This document shows, in pieces, positions 24,154-33,160 of a DNA stretch of 64,000 nucleotides. How positions within the stretch are numbered: position 1 is the first letter of the stretch; each line of letters starts with the position of its first letter. The notes under the pieces were generated by a model that was not told the origin of the DNA, ran no database searches, and saw nothing but the letters and a program-made list of their open reading frames with translations. Location: positions 434,001 to 498,000 of the forward strand of contig JADIYM010000001.1 in assembly GCA_016705245.1 (NCBI GenBank), given 5' to 3'. The position numbers were made by a program, and so were the translations under genes. The stretch comes from Blastocatellia bacterium (lineage in GTDB: Bacteria; Acidobacteriota; Blastocatellia; UBA7656; JADIYM01).

Positions 24154-26013
24154 ATGCTCGCAACAGGCACCGTACTTCAGGATCGCTACACCATTCAGCG
24201 CCATCTCGCCTCCGGCGGGATGGGCGCCGTGTACGTGGCGACGGACGGGCGCTTTCGCAACACCGTCGCGGTCAAGCAGGCCTTCTTCGCGAAGGGCGAA
24301 GGCGCACGCGCCTTCGAGCGCGAGGCACGGCTACTGCGAAACCTGCGTCATCCCGCATTGCCGGGCGTCATCGACTTCTTCGATGAGAACGACACCTGTT
24401 ATCTCGTCATGGACTACGTCGAAGGCGATGACCTGTCGGTCATGCTCCGTTATCGCCACGACTCGGGACTCGGACCCTTTCCGTACGCCGCGGTCGTCGC
24501 CTGGGGTGACCAGATCCTCGACGCCCTCGAGTTCCTGCACCAGCACGATCCTCCGATTCTCCACCGCGACATCAAGCCCCAGAACCTGAAACTCACTGCG
24601 GACGGGCAGGTCGTGCTCCTCGATTTCGGTCTTTCGAAGGGCGCTGCCGGCGAGATGTCTCAGACCGTCAACGACGAGAGCATTTCCGGTTTCACTCCCA
24701 GCTACGCGTCGCCGGAACAGATGCGCGATGAAGGCACGACTCCGCAGAGCGACCTGTTTTCGCTTGGCGCCACGATGTACCAGCTTCTGACGGGCGTGAA
24801 GCCTGTCGACGCGGTCACGCGCTCCCTCAAGGCTCGCCCGCCGGAACCGGATCCGGTCGCTCGCGTCGATGCGCTCAACCCGTCGGTTCTTTCGGCCGTG
24901 GCGGACGTTGTCGAACGGGCGATGCAGCTTGACCCATCCCTCCGGTATGCGTCGGCCAACGAGATGCGCGAGGCGCTCGGCGCCGCCCTGCCCGATCCAG
25001 ACGAACTGCAGCGCGCGCTCGGCGACGTGCTGGCGCAGATTCCGGAGCCAAAGCCTGAGGCAGGTGGCGCCGCGCCGGGAACCGGTCCTCGTGGTTCAGA
25101 TATTCGGGACGACCAGGCGGCGCCCGTCATAGCGGCACTCACCGCGGACCGGAAACGCCTCGAGGTTCGCATGTGGGTCGCGGTCGCCATTGCCGTCCTG
25201 GCGCTCCTCGTCTCAATCGGGCTGCTCGTTCGATGGCGGCAATACAAGCCACTGCTCGATGAGCAGGTCGCCGAGCCGGTTGCGGAAGCGCAGCAGGGAT
25301 CGCCCGGACCCGCGCCGGCGGTGTCCGGTGAGGACGTGCCGACGGTCGACCTCGGTGAGGGCGTGGCCATCGCGATGGTGAGCGTGCCGCCCGGCTCGTT
25401 CCTCATGGGCTCTCCGACCGGCGAGCGGGACGAACGGCCGCCGCATCGGGTGACAATCACGCGAGGATTCAGCGTGTCGATGTTCGAAATCACCCAGGCG
25501 CAATGGTCGCGGCTCATGCCGACGAATCCATCGCCGGAAAAAGCTCCCGACCTGCCCATCTCGAATGTCTCCTGGACCGAAGCCGTCGACTTCATTGCGC
25601 GACTCAACGAACTTGCCGGCCAGGCGAAGTTCCGCCTGCCGACCGAAGCGGAATGGGAGTACGCCTGCAGGTCCGGCACATCCGGGGACTACGCCGGACA
25701 GCTCGACGTCATGGCCTGGCACGAGGCGACGTCGGGCGACCGCATTCACCCGATCGGCACGCGGGCGCCAAATTCCTGGGGGATTTTCGACATGCACGGC
25801 AATGTCTGGGAATGGTGCTCGGATTTCTACGGGCCATATTCGCGCGGCGACGCCACCGACCCGACGGGACCTTCGGCCGGGACCTACCGGGTCGTCCGCG
25901 GCGGCGCGTTCGACGAGCCGGGAGAGGGCTGTCGCTCGTCGAATCGGAATCTCGAGCCGGCCGGAAAGCGGGACAGCACGATCGGACTCCGCCTGGTTCG
26001 CGACCTGCCATAG
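24154..26013 (+). CDS. Ser/Thr protein kinase fused through a TM helix to a SUMF1/FGE-like domain
   Basis: The 619-residue protein has a kinase domain at about residues 12-275 (GGMGAVYVA, VAVKQAF lysine, HRDIKPQNL, DFGLSK, YASPEQ). A transmembrane helix is at about 345-365. The C-terminal 240 residues form a formylglycine-generating-enzyme-like fold: VPPGSFLMGSP, LPTEAEWEYACRSG, DMHGNVWEWCSDFY and RVVRGGAFDEPGEGCRSSNR. FGE enzymes use two cysteines near the end; only one is present here (EGCRSS) and the second position reads GLRLV, so the domain is more likely a sensor or binding module. It stands alone between two trp sub-clusters. Confidence 0.92.
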   Translation: MLATGTVLQDRYTIQRHLASGGMGAVYVATDGRFRNTVAVKQAFFAKGEGARAFEREARLLRNLRHPALPGVIDFFDENDTCYLVMDYVEGDDLSVMLRYRHDSGLGPFPYAAVVAWGDQILDALEFLHQHDPPILHRDIKPQNLKLTADGQVVLLDFGLSKGAAGEMSQTVNDESISGFTPSYASPEQMRDEGTTPQSDLFSLGATMYQLLTGVKPVDAVTRSLKARPPEPDPVARVDALNPSVLSAVADVVERAMQLDPSLRYASANEMREALGAALPDPDELQRALGDVLAQIPEPKPEAGGAAPGTGPRGSDIRDDQAAPVIAALTADRKRLEVRMWVAVAIAVLALLVSIGLLVRWRQYKPLLDEQVAEPVAEAQQGSPGPAPAVSGEDVPTVDLGEGVAIAMVSVPPGSFLMGSPTGERDERPPHRVTITRGFSVSMFEITQAQWSRLMPTNPSPEKAPDLPISNVSWTEAVDFIARLNELAGQAKFRLPTEAEWEYACRSGTSGDYAGQLDVMAWHEATSGDRIHPIGTRAPNSWGIFDMHGNVWEWCSDFYGPYSRGDATDPTGPSAGTYRVVRGGAFDEPGEGCRSSNRNLEPAGKRDSTIGLRLVRDLP

Positions 26014-26035
26014 CCGCTTCACGCGGCGTTCAGTT

Positions 26036-26117
26036 CTCTGCGCCTTTGCGTCTGCACTCTGCGTCTCTGCGGGAAACTGTTTCTCGCAGAGACGCAGAGT
26101 GCAAACGCAGAGGCGCA
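26036..26117. repeat. Palindromic 3'-end element, CTCTGCG family, copy D1
   Basis: Perfect 18-bp arms (GCACTCTGCGTCTCTGCG at 26054-26071, complement at 26085-26102) with flanking TTTGCGTC / AACGCAGAGGCGC words. It is 22 bp after the kinase stop. Confidence 0.85.
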
Positions 26118-26179
26118 TGGTTCAGATGACATCCTTTCGTTACCACTCACCGACCCTCGCTACTGCTCGGGGTTCTGGG

Positions 26180-26185
26180 TATTCT
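26180..26185 (+). promoter_or_regulatory. Candidate -10 box for trpC (leaderless)
   Basis: TATTCT lies 9 nt before the trpC ATG with no ribosome site between. It fits the spacing seen at several other genes here. Confidence 0.4.
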
Positions 26186-26194
26186 TCGACCGCG

Positions 26195-26992
26195 ATGCGC
26201 CCGCTCTCCCGCACCGGCATTCTGCAGCAGATCCTCGACCGCAAGGCCGAGCGGCTCGCCGCCGCGAAGCGATCACGGTCGCTGTCGGAACTCGAGAGCT
26301 CGATCGCCAGAGAACGTCCTCGGGCCACGGCGACCCTTACCGAGCGGATTGCGCGCCCCGCGTCCGTCAACGTCATCGCCGAGGTCAAGCGGCGGTCGCC
26401 ATCTCGGGGCGTCATTCGTGACGACCTCGACCCGGTCGAAGTCGCCGAAGCATACGCGCCGTGGGCCGCTGCGATCTCCGTTCTCACCGAGGAGGACTTC
26501 TTCGGCGGCTCGCTCGACGTCCTTCGCGAGATACGCCGACGTGTCGACGTCCCATTGCTCCGGAAGGACTTCCTCTTCGACCGCTACCAACTCTTCGAGG
26601 CGGCCGAGGCCGGAGCCGACGCCGTTCTGCTCATTGCGGCCGCGCTGGAGCCGGCACTTATGGCCGACTTGCGTCACGAGGCTCAGAGCCTCGGCCTCGA
26701 AGTACTCGTCGAGGTGCACACGGTCGCGGAGCTGGAGGCCGTGTTACACTGCGGCCACGCTCTCATAGGCGTCAACAACCGCGATCTGACGACGTTTGCC
26801 GTCGACCTCGACACGTCCTACACCATCGCCAGACTCGCGCCGGACGACGTCCTGCTCGTGAGCGAAAGCGGCCTCGAGTCGCGAACAACGATAGATGAAC
26901 TTCGGCGCGCGGGATTTCAGGCGTTTCTCATCGGAGAGCACCTGATGAGCGCCGAGAACCCTGGAAACGCCCTTCGCACCCTCGTCGAGTGA
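26195..26992 (+). CDS. trpC: Indole-3-glycerol phosphate synthase
   Basis: This 265-residue TIM-barrel enzyme converts CdRP to indole-3-glycerol phosphate. Visible motifs are VIAEVKRRSPSRGVI, AAISVLTEEDFFGGS, PLLRKDFLFDRYQLFEA, LVEVHTVAEL, IGVNNRDLTTF and VSESGLES. The open frame extends 210 codons upstream through the kinase and palindrome region; the ATG at 26195 gives the expected N-terminus (ILQQILDRKAERL). trpF follows after 7 bp. Confidence 0.95.
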   Translation: MRPLSRTGILQQILDRKAERLAAAKRSRSLSELESSIARERPRATATLTERIARPASVNVIAEVKRRSPSRGVIRDDLDPVEVAEAYAPWAAAISVLTEEDFFGGSLDVLREIRRRVDVPLLRKDFLFDRYQLFEAAEAGADAVLLIAAALEPALMADLRHEAQSLGLEVLVEVHTVAELEAVLHCGHALIGVNNRDLTTFAVDLDTSYTIARLAPDDVLLVSESGLESRTTIDELRRAGFQAFLIGEHLMSAENPGNALRTLVE

Positions 26993-26999
26993 GTCCACC

Positions 27000-27677
27000 A
27001 TGGCTGTCAAGGTCAAGATCTGCGGAAACACGTCCTACGATGATGCCGCCTATGCGCTCGACTGTGGAGCGGACGCTGTCGGCTTCGTCTTCTACGAAAA
27101 GAGCTCGCGCCACGTCGCGCCGTCCACGGTCGCCGAGATCGCGAAGAAACTGCCTCCCTTCGCCGTGAAGGTCGGCGTCTTCGTCAACGAGTTCGACCTC
27201 GCCGTCGTCCGATCGATTGCGGAGATGTGCCACCTCAGCGTCATCCAGCTCCACGGCGGCGAATCGCCGGAGTATTGCTCGCGCCTCTCGGACTTCACGG
27301 TGGTGAAGGCGCTGCGCGTGAATGACGACTTCGACCCGGCGCACGTGCGTGACTTCGCGGTTCCGGCCATCCTGCTCGACGCGTACGACGCCGACACTTA
27401 CGGCGGAACGGGACGCCTGTTCGACTGGAGCAAGGCTGTCGCGGCGAAGCAGTACGTCTCGAGCCTCATCCTCGCTGGCGGTCTGAATCCCGAGAACGTT
27501 GCTCAGGCGATCAAGCTGGTCAAGCCCTACGGTATCGACGTCTGCAGTGGCGTCGAGAGCAAGCCCGGTCAGAAGGACAAGTTGCTCGTCCGGTCGCTAC
27601 TCAACGAAGTCGAGCGGGCGCGAGCCGACGTTGGCAAGACCGGCCCGCTGAGCCAGAATCAGTGGTTCAATGGCTGA
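27000..27677 (+). CDS. trpF: Phosphoribosylanthranilate isomerase
   Basis: The 225-residue TIM-barrel enzyme carries the catalytic Cys in VKICGNTSYDDA, GFVFYEKSSRHV, VIQLHGGESPEY, LLDAYDADTYGGTG with the catalytic Asp, LILAGGLNPENV and IDVCSGVES. It performs the step between TrpD and TrpC. The spacing puts it in one transcript with trpC and purN. Confidence 0.95.
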   Translation: MAVKVKICGNTSYDDAAYALDCGADAVGFVFYEKSSRHVAPSTVAEIAKKLPPFAVKVGVFVNEFDLAVVRSIAEMCHLSVIQLHGGESPEYCSRLSDFTVVKALRVNDDFDPAHVRDFAVPAILLDAYDADTYGGTGRLFDWSKAVAAKQYVSSLILAGGLNPENVAQAIKLVKPYGIDVCSGVESKPGQKDKLLVRSLLNEVERARADVGKTGPLSQNQWFNG

Positions 27678-27731
27678 GGTTTCGCAGGCGAACAGACGGT
27701 CGATGCCCGCCGGGTTCGGGAAGGGTGCGGC

Positions 27732-28349
27732 ATGACGACGATCGGAATACTCATCTCGGGCCGCGGTTCGAACATGCTGGCGATCCTCGACGCCATCGAG
27801 GAGGGCCAGATCCCGGCGCGCGTCGGCTGTGTCATCAGCAACGTGCCCGACGCCGCCGGTCTCGCGGCTGCGCAGGCGCGCGGCATCGACGCAATTGCGC
27901 TCGACCACCGGGGACTCACGCGCGAAGCGCATGACCGGCGCATGCACGCCGCGCTCGTTGAACGCGACGTCGACCTCGTCTGTCTTGCGGGGTACATGCG
28001 GCTACTCAGTCCGTATTTCATTCGCAGCTACCCGAACCGGATCCTCAACATTCATCCGTCGCTGCTTCCGGCCTTTCCCGGACTTGCGGCGCAGCGACAG
28101 GCGCTCGATTACGGCGTGAAGGTGACCGGATGCACCGTTCACGTAGTCGACGAGGAGCTCGATCACGGTCCGATCGTCCTTCAGCGGACGGTCGACGTAC
28201 TCGACGACGACACCGAAGCGTCACTGAGCGCCCGCATTCTCGTCGAAGAGCACGCGGCGTATCCCGAGGCCGTCCGGCTCTTCGCTTCGGGGCTCGTTCG
28301 AGTCGACGGGAGGTCCGTCGTGCGAGTCGACGCCTCTGCGGCGGGGTGA
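27732..28349 (+). CDS. purN: Phosphoribosylglycinamide formyltransferase
   Basis: The 205-residue protein transfers a formyl group from 10-formyltetrahydrofolate to GAR in purine synthesis. It has ILISGRGSNMLAIL, LAGYMRLLSPYF, the catalytic NIHPSLLPAFPG and HVVDEELDHGPIVLQ with the catalytic Asp. It follows trpF by 54 bp and overlaps the next gene at TGATG. Confidence 0.95.
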   Translation: MTTIGILISGRGSNMLAILDAIEEGQIPARVGCVISNVPDAAGLAAAQARGIDAIALDHRGLTREAHDRRMHAALVERDVDLVCLAGYMRLLSPYFIRSYPNRILNIHPSLLPAFPGLAAQRQALDYGVKVTGCTVHVVDEELDHGPIVLQRTVDVLDDDTEASLSARILVEEHAAYPEAVRLFASGLVRVDGRSVVRVDASAAG

Positions 28350-29491
28350 TGCAGGACACTTCGTTCGCCATCGTCGGCGGTGGACCGTCCGGCAGCTTCG
28401 CCGCGGCCGAGCTCGCCCGGTCGGGGTTCTCCGTGACCCTCTTCGAGCCGAAAGGGGCCTGGGAGAAGCCGTGCGGGGGCGGGGTCACCACGAAGGCGCT
28501 CGAACGGTATGCGTTTCTTCTGGATCATCCGTCGTGGCCGTCGCAGACCATCGATCGGATCGCACTCGTCGCGCCGGGCGGCCGCCGTCTCGAAATGGCG
28601 CTCGAGCGGCCTTTCCGGGTCTACGACCGCACGCGACTCAACGGCCTGCTGCTCGAGCGCGCCCGTGAAGCCGGTGCAACGGTTGTGGCAGAGTCCGTGT
28701 CGCGGTTCGAGCGTGCCGACGCCGGATGGCGAGTCACGACGCGATCTGGCGAATACGCGGCCGGTGTACTGGTCGGCGCGGACGGCGCCGGCAGCGTCGT
28801 TCGACGAGACCTCGCCGGTCGCTTCCGACCGGGCGACGTCGCCTTGACGGTCGGGTACAACGCTCCGCCATCTCTCGGTCGGCCACTCACGACGGTCGAC
28901 ATCGAGTTTCCTCCGCGACTGACGGGCTATGTCTGGGCGTTCCCGCGGACGGATCACGTGAACTTCGGCGTGATCAACCGCCTCAACGAACGGCCGGCCG
29001 CCGAGTTGAAGACACTGCTGCACGACTTCATGGAGCGGTATTACGGCGGACCGATCCCGGAGAGCGCGGAGTTCTATGGGGCGAAGGTGCCGATGCTCGG
29101 CCACGGATCGTGGCGCGAAGCGCGCGCGACCGGAGACGGCTGGGCGCTCATAGGCGACGCCGCGGGCTTCGTCGATCCGATCACGGGCGAGGGCATCTAC
29201 TTTGCGATCCGCTCGGCGGAGTTGCTCGCCTCAAGCTTCGTGGAGGGCAGCGGTCTGGCCGGGTACGAACGCGCGTGGTTCGAAGACTTTGGCGAGGATC
29301 TGGAAGTCGCGTCGAAGTATCTCGACCGGTTCTATCGAGGCAGGTTCCTTGGGGCGCCGGTGATCGATCGAGCCGTGGGCCTTTCGGCGCGACACGCCGG
29401 CTTCCGGCGCGTGATGGCGCGGGCGCTTGGCGGCGAGCAGTCCTACCTGACCCTCAAACGCGACCTGGTCATCAATGCACTCCGGTTCTGA
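28349..29491 (+). CDS. FAD-dependent oxidoreductase, geranylgeranyl reductase family
   Basis: The 380-residue protein has an N-terminal FAD-binding fold (FAIVGGGPSGSFAAAELARS), the family motif KPCGGGVTTKAL, a middle VLVGADGAGSVVRR and GDAAGFVDPITGEGIYFA. Family members reduce isoprenoid double bonds of quinones, chlorophyll side chains or lipids, or hydroxylate related substrates. Which applies here is not clear. The ATG overlaps the purN stop, so it ends the trpCF-purN transcript. An E-family palindrome begins 2 bp after its stop. Confidence 0.85.
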   Translation: MQDTSFAIVGGGPSGSFAAAELARSGFSVTLFEPKGAWEKPCGGGVTTKALERYAFLLDHPSWPSQTIDRIALVAPGGRRLEMALERPFRVYDRTRLNGLLLERAREAGATVVAESVSRFERADAGWRVTTRSGEYAAGVLVGADGAGSVVRRDLAGRFRPGDVALTVGYNAPPSLGRPLTTVDIEFPPRLTGYVWAFPRTDHVNFGVINRLNERPAAELKTLLHDFMERYYGGPIPESAEFYGAKVPMLGHGSWREARATGDGWALIGDAAGFVDPITGEGIYFAIRSAELLASSFVEGSGLAGYERAWFEDFGEDLEVASKYLDRFYRGRFLGAPVIDRAVGLSARHAGFRRVMARALGGEQSYLTLKRDLVINALRF

Positions 29492-29493
29492 GA

Positions 29494-29590
29494 AAGGAGA
29501 GTGGACAGGATTACAGGATTATCAAGATTTTCAGGAAAGACCAGAACATTATTCAATCCTGGGAATCCTGTAATCCTGTCTACTCTCTTC
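29494..29590. repeat. Palindromic 3'-end element, ACAGGATT family, copy E1
   Basis: Arms 29498-29520 and 29564-29586 (23 nt, one mismatch) contain GACAGGATTACAGGATT. The 43-nt centre also contains partial words. It starts 2 bp after the reductase stop. Confidence 0.85.
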
Positions 29591-29611
29591 TCGTTCCACG
29601 TGTGACTTTCG

Positions 29612-29617
29612 TATACT
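29612..29617 (+). promoter_or_regulatory. Candidate -10 box for the small gene at 29654
   Basis: TATACT lies 36 nt before the ATG, leaving a short leader that contains AGGAGGT. No clear -35 is visible. Confidence 0.35.
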
Positions 29618-29653
29618 GACGGGCGCGCCCGAATGCCGGACGCAGGAGGTGCA

Positions 29654-29995
29654 ATGAGCCAGACCGGCCACGATACCGCTTCGATTCAGAAGGTGATCCT
29701 TCGCGCCGCAGCTGCTGCGGTCAGCGACGCTCCTCTCCAACGGTTTCCGAACGAGACCGCGGAGAGCATCAACGAGTCCTTTGTCGGCGCGCTCGGCATC
29801 ATCTCTCGAGCCGCGAGGCTCGAGGCGATCGTCGAGGCCGTGCGGCCAATCGCCGCGCGACTCGCGTCGACCCCTATCGAGGGCGACGGGCCTCAAGCCG
29901 AGGACTTCCGTCTCCACGTGCAGCACCTGCTTGCCACGCTAGCGGCGCTTCACGCGTTCGACCATCGCGAAGCGGACCACACGATCACCGACTGA
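29654..29995 (+). CDS. Small hypothetical helical protein
   Basis: The 113-residue product is Ala-rich and predicted helical, without signal peptide or membrane segment. The ATG has AGGAGGT 4-5 nt upstream, which makes the call likely and sets the start downstream of an earlier in-frame ATG at 29633. I recognise no family. It precedes the DUF1800 gene by 118 bp in the same direction. Confidence 0.65.
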   Translation: MSQTGHDTASIQKVILRAAAAAVSDAPLQRFPNETAESINESFVGALGIISRAARLEAIVEAVRPIAARLASTPIEGDGPQAEDFRLHVQHLLATLAALHAFDHREADHTITD

Positions 29996-30113
29996 CGTCA
30001 CATTACACGTGACTCTGGTATCAGCGGCGCCGCCTGGGCGCCTCCTCGGCATTGAACGTCTCTCCCGCTGAATCCTGAATCGCGCGCGACCGGCGTGCGG
30101 AGGAGGAACCGCC

Positions 30114-31793
30114 GTGGCCGTCGCCTGGAATGCCAACTCCGCCGCCTATCTGCTGCGGCGTGCCGGGTTCGGGCCAACGCCGGCGGAGGTCGAGACGTTT
30201 GCCGCCCTTGGACACGAGCAGTCGGTCGATCGCCTCGTCGATTACGAGTCGATCGACAACAGCGCGCTCGAGACGCGACTGACGCAGCTCTCCCTCGACC
30301 TCGGCGAGATCGTCCAGATCTACTACTGGTGGCTCTACCGGATGCTGTACACGGCGCGGCCGCTCGAAGAGAAGCTCACGCTCTTCTGGCACGGCCACTT
30401 CGCGACGTCGTACGCCAAGGTCAACGACACGGGCTTCACGCTCGCGCAGAATCAGCTCTTCCGCCGGCGCGCGGTAGGTGATTTCCAGCAGACGCTCATC
30501 GAGGTCTCGGCCGATCCGGCGATGCTCTTCTGGCTCGACAACGTCGTGTCGGTGAAAGAAGCACCAAACGAGAATTACGCGCGCGAGCTGATGGAGCTCT
30601 TCTCGCTCGGCATCGGCAACTACACCGAGACCGATGTGAAAGAGGTCGCGCGCTGTTTCACCGGCTGGACGTTTCGTGGCGACGGCTTCGACTTCATCGA
30701 CGGAATCCACGACGACGACGCGAAGAACGTGCTCGGCACCTTCATCCCCTCCGGGCAGGGCATCGAAGACGGCCGCCAGGTCTGCCGCATTCTCGCCGGC
30801 AGCCCCGTGTGCGAACAGTTCCTCGCGAAGAAGCTCTGGGCATTCTTCGGCACGGGACCGGCGCCACAGGCGGCGATCGACGCGATGGCCTCCGCCTACC
30901 GCTCGAACAGCCGTTCGATCCGCGAGATGGTCCGGACAATGTTCATGCGCGATGAGTTCTTTGCGGCGTCGATTGCCGATGCGCAAATCAAGAGCCCGGT
31001 CGAGATCTACGTCGGCACGCTGAGGTCGCTCGAGGCGTCGCGCGCGATCATCGAGTTCGCTGACTTCCGCTACTTCATCTTCAACACGGTGTCGATGGGG
31101 CAAACGCTCTTCTTCCCGCCGAGCGTGAAGGGATGGGACGGCGGTCGAAAGTGGGTAAACACATCGACGCTGATCGCGCGGTTCAACTTCACGAACGGCG
31201 TGGCAATGATTCGCGGTGAGGGATACCAGCTCGTCGACGCTGCCGCGCTCGTTGCCCAGACCGGCGCGACGACGCCCGAGACGATCGTCGATGCTTTCGC
31301 AGGTCGGCTCGGACCGCTCGACATCGGATCGGCGGCGAAGCGGCGGCTGGCGGACTACCTTCGAGCGCGGCCCGACGGTACACCCGGCGAGTTCACGCTG
31401 GATACCGAGACGATCGACACGAAGATTCGAGGACTGATGCGGCTGCTCATGTCGACGGCCGAGTACCAGGTGCACGCACTGGCGGTCGATCCGGATCTCG
31501 CAGCGCCGGTCATCGTTTCGCCTGCCATCAAGAAGGGAAAGCTGCTGCTCTCGGACACGGGAGCGGGGCTGCACGCTGGCGCTCGACTGCGGGTCACCGG
31601 AGAGTCGATCGCCGGTACCGAGTTCTTCCCGCTCTCGCCGAAGGGCGCAACGAAGTGGGTCGTTGGCAAGAAGGTCCGCAGCACGCCGGGTGGACGCACG
31701 ATCGACGAGCTGATCCCCGCGGGCGCAACCGTGACGCTCGTCGTCGAGAATCCGGACGGCGTCCAGTCGCTGCCGTACGACCTGACCCGCTGA
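30114..31793 (+). CDS. DUF1800 family protein with C-terminal IPT-like domain
   Basis: The 559-residue protein opens AAYLLRRAGFGPTPAE and has the family core LEEKLTLFWHGHFATSYAKV, EAPNENYARELMELFSLG and VARCFTGWTF. GQTLFFPPSVKGWDGGRKW comes later. The C-terminal about 95 residues (IVSPAIKKGKLLLSDTG..) look like an immunoglobulin/IPT fold. DUF1800 proteins travel with DUF1501 partners and their biochemical role is not established. The GTG start follows GGAGGAGG. The DUF1501 gene follows after 14 bp. Confidence 0.9.
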   Translation: MAVAWNANSAAYLLRRAGFGPTPAEVETFAALGHEQSVDRLVDYESIDNSALETRLTQLSLDLGEIVQIYYWWLYRMLYTARPLEEKLTLFWHGHFATSYAKVNDTGFTLAQNQLFRRRAVGDFQQTLIEVSADPAMLFWLDNVVSVKEAPNENYARELMELFSLGIGNYTETDVKEVARCFTGWTFRGDGFDFIDGIHDDDAKNVLGTFIPSGQGIEDGRQVCRILAGSPVCEQFLAKKLWAFFGTGPAPQAAIDAMASAYRSNSRSIREMVRTMFMRDEFFAASIADAQIKSPVEIYVGTLRSLEASRAIIEFADFRYFIFNTVSMGQTLFFPPSVKGWDGGRKWVNTSTLIARFNFTNGVAMIRGEGYQLVDAAALVAQTGATTPETIVDAFAGRLGPLDIGSAAKRRLADYLRARPDGTPGEFTLDTETIDTKIRGLMRLLMSTAEYQVHALAVDPDLAAPVIVSPAIKKGKLLLSDTGAGLHAGARLRVTGESIAGTEFFPLSPKGATKWVVGKKVRSTPGGRTIDELIPAGATVTLVVENPDGVQSLPYDLTR

Positions 31794-31807
31794 GGAGGAC
31801 CGGAACG

Positions 31808-33043
31808 ATGTCGCATTCGAGACGGCAGTTCATCACGCGGGGCGTCACCTTTGTGGGTGCCGGACTTGCGGCGCCGCGGTTCCTGCTCGGGCGCGGTTCC
31901 GGAATTGCCCGCGCCGCAGGGCGAGGGAACGGGAAGATCCTCGTCGTCGTCGAAATGAACGGTGGCAACGACGGCCTCAACACGGTCGTTCCGTTCACGG
32001 ACCCGCGATATTCGCAGTATCGGCGGTCGCTCGCGCTCGCGCCGGGGTCGCTCGTGCCGTTGACCGACTCGCTCGGATTACATCCGAGCCTTGCGTCGCT
32101 CAAGGGACTCTACGACCAGAACCGCGTCGCCATAGTCCAGGGCGTCGGCTATCCGTCGCCGAACCTCTCGCACTTCCGGTCGACGGAGATCTGGCAGACG
32201 GCCGAGCCGGATGCCATCGCCTCGACGGGCTGGCTCGGGCGCTACCTCGACACGATCGCGATTCCTGGCAGCACCATGCTCGACGCAATCAACATCGGAT
32301 TCGAGACGCCCGCTGTTCTTGCGACGGCCACTTCGGCGGGAGTGGCCTCGATCGATTCGTTCGCGTCCTACACGATTGCCGGCGACGGCGCGCAGCCACA
32401 GGACGACGCGAACAAGTTCTCTGCGTTCGCGGGCCTCTACGACGATGTGTGTGGAGAGGAAGCGACTCTCGACTTCATCGCGAACACGGGCCTTGCGGCA
32501 TACGAGTCGTCGGGCGTCATCAGCCAGGTCGCGGACGATTACGTGCCTGCAGTGGCCTACCCGGAGGATCCGTTCAGCCAGAGCCTCTTGAAGATCGCGC
32601 AGTTGATCGGGGCCAATCTCGGGACGGACATCTACGTGACGGGACTTGGGTCGTTCGACACCCACGCGAACCAGGCAGGCGACCACGCGCGGTTGCTTCA
32701 GTGGCTGTCGGACGGGCTCGCGGCGTTCCATCAGGACGTGGTTGCCCACGGTCGCGGGGACGACGTACTCGTGATGACGTTCTCTGAGTTCGGCCGGCGT
32801 GTGAACGAAAACGAGAGCTTCGGGACGGATCACGGGACGGCGGCGCCGTTGTTCTTGCTCGGGAACGCGGTGTCGGGCGGGATCTACGGAGATCACCCGA
32901 GCCTCGTGAATCTCGACGACAACTACGACCTGATTCACGGGATCGATTTTCGGTCGGTGTACGCGACGGTGCTTAGGCACTGGCTGCAGGTCGAGCCAGA
33001 GTCGATTCTGGGGAGCGCGTTCGAGGACATCGGGTTTCTGTAG
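31808..33043 (+). CDS. DUF1501 family protein, Tat-type signal
   Basis: The 411-residue protein has an N-terminal twin-arginine motif (HSRRQFITRGVTFVGAG) suggesting folded export. The family core is VEMNGGNDGLNTVVPF, LHPSLASLKGLYDQN, GVGYPSPNLSHFRSTEIWQ, LGSFDTHANQAG, FSEFGRRVNEN and TDHGTAAPLF. These are related to the alkaline phosphatase/sulfatase superfamily, but no activity is proven for the family. It pairs with the upstream DUF1800 gene. The frame extends to 31655 only in shadow of that gene. Confidence 0.92.
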   Translation: MSHSRRQFITRGVTFVGAGLAAPRFLLGRGSGIARAAGRGNGKILVVVEMNGGNDGLNTVVPFTDPRYSQYRRSLALAPGSLVPLTDSLGLHPSLASLKGLYDQNRVAIVQGVGYPSPNLSHFRSTEIWQTAEPDAIASTGWLGRYLDTIAIPGSTMLDAINIGFETPAVLATATSAGVASIDSFASYTIAGDGAQPQDDANKFSAFAGLYDDVCGEEATLDFIANTGLAAYESSGVISQVADDYVPAVAYPEDPFSQSLLKIAQLIGANLGTDIYVTGLGSFDTHANQAGDHARLLQWLSDGLAAFHQDVVAHGRGDDVLVMTFSEFGRRVNENESFGTDHGTAAPLFLLGNAVSGGIYGDHPSLVNLDDNYDLIHGIDFRSVYATVLRHWLQVEPESILGSAFEDIGFL

Positions 33044-33063
33044 GGGCCGCTCCGGTGTAGTTG

Positions 33064-33152
33064 GCCTCTGAGTCTCCGTGCCTCTGAGTCTCTGTGTGCG
33101 TAGCGTCTGAAGAGCTACGCACACAGAGACTCAGAGGCCCAGAGACTCAGAG
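33064..33152. repeat. Palindromic 3'-end element, CTCTGTG family, copy C3
   Basis: Perfect 24-bp arms at 33081-33104 and 33114-33137 contain CTCTGAGTCTCTGTGTGCG; the loop is 9 nt. It lies 20 bp after the DUF1501 stop and 8 bp from the stop of the convergent gene. Confidence 0.9.
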
Positions 33153-33160
33153 AGCGCAAT

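Noticed and set aside
25380..26013. Active formylglycine-generating enzyme domain
   Set aside because: The second catalytic cysteine is missing, so I call it FGE-like only.
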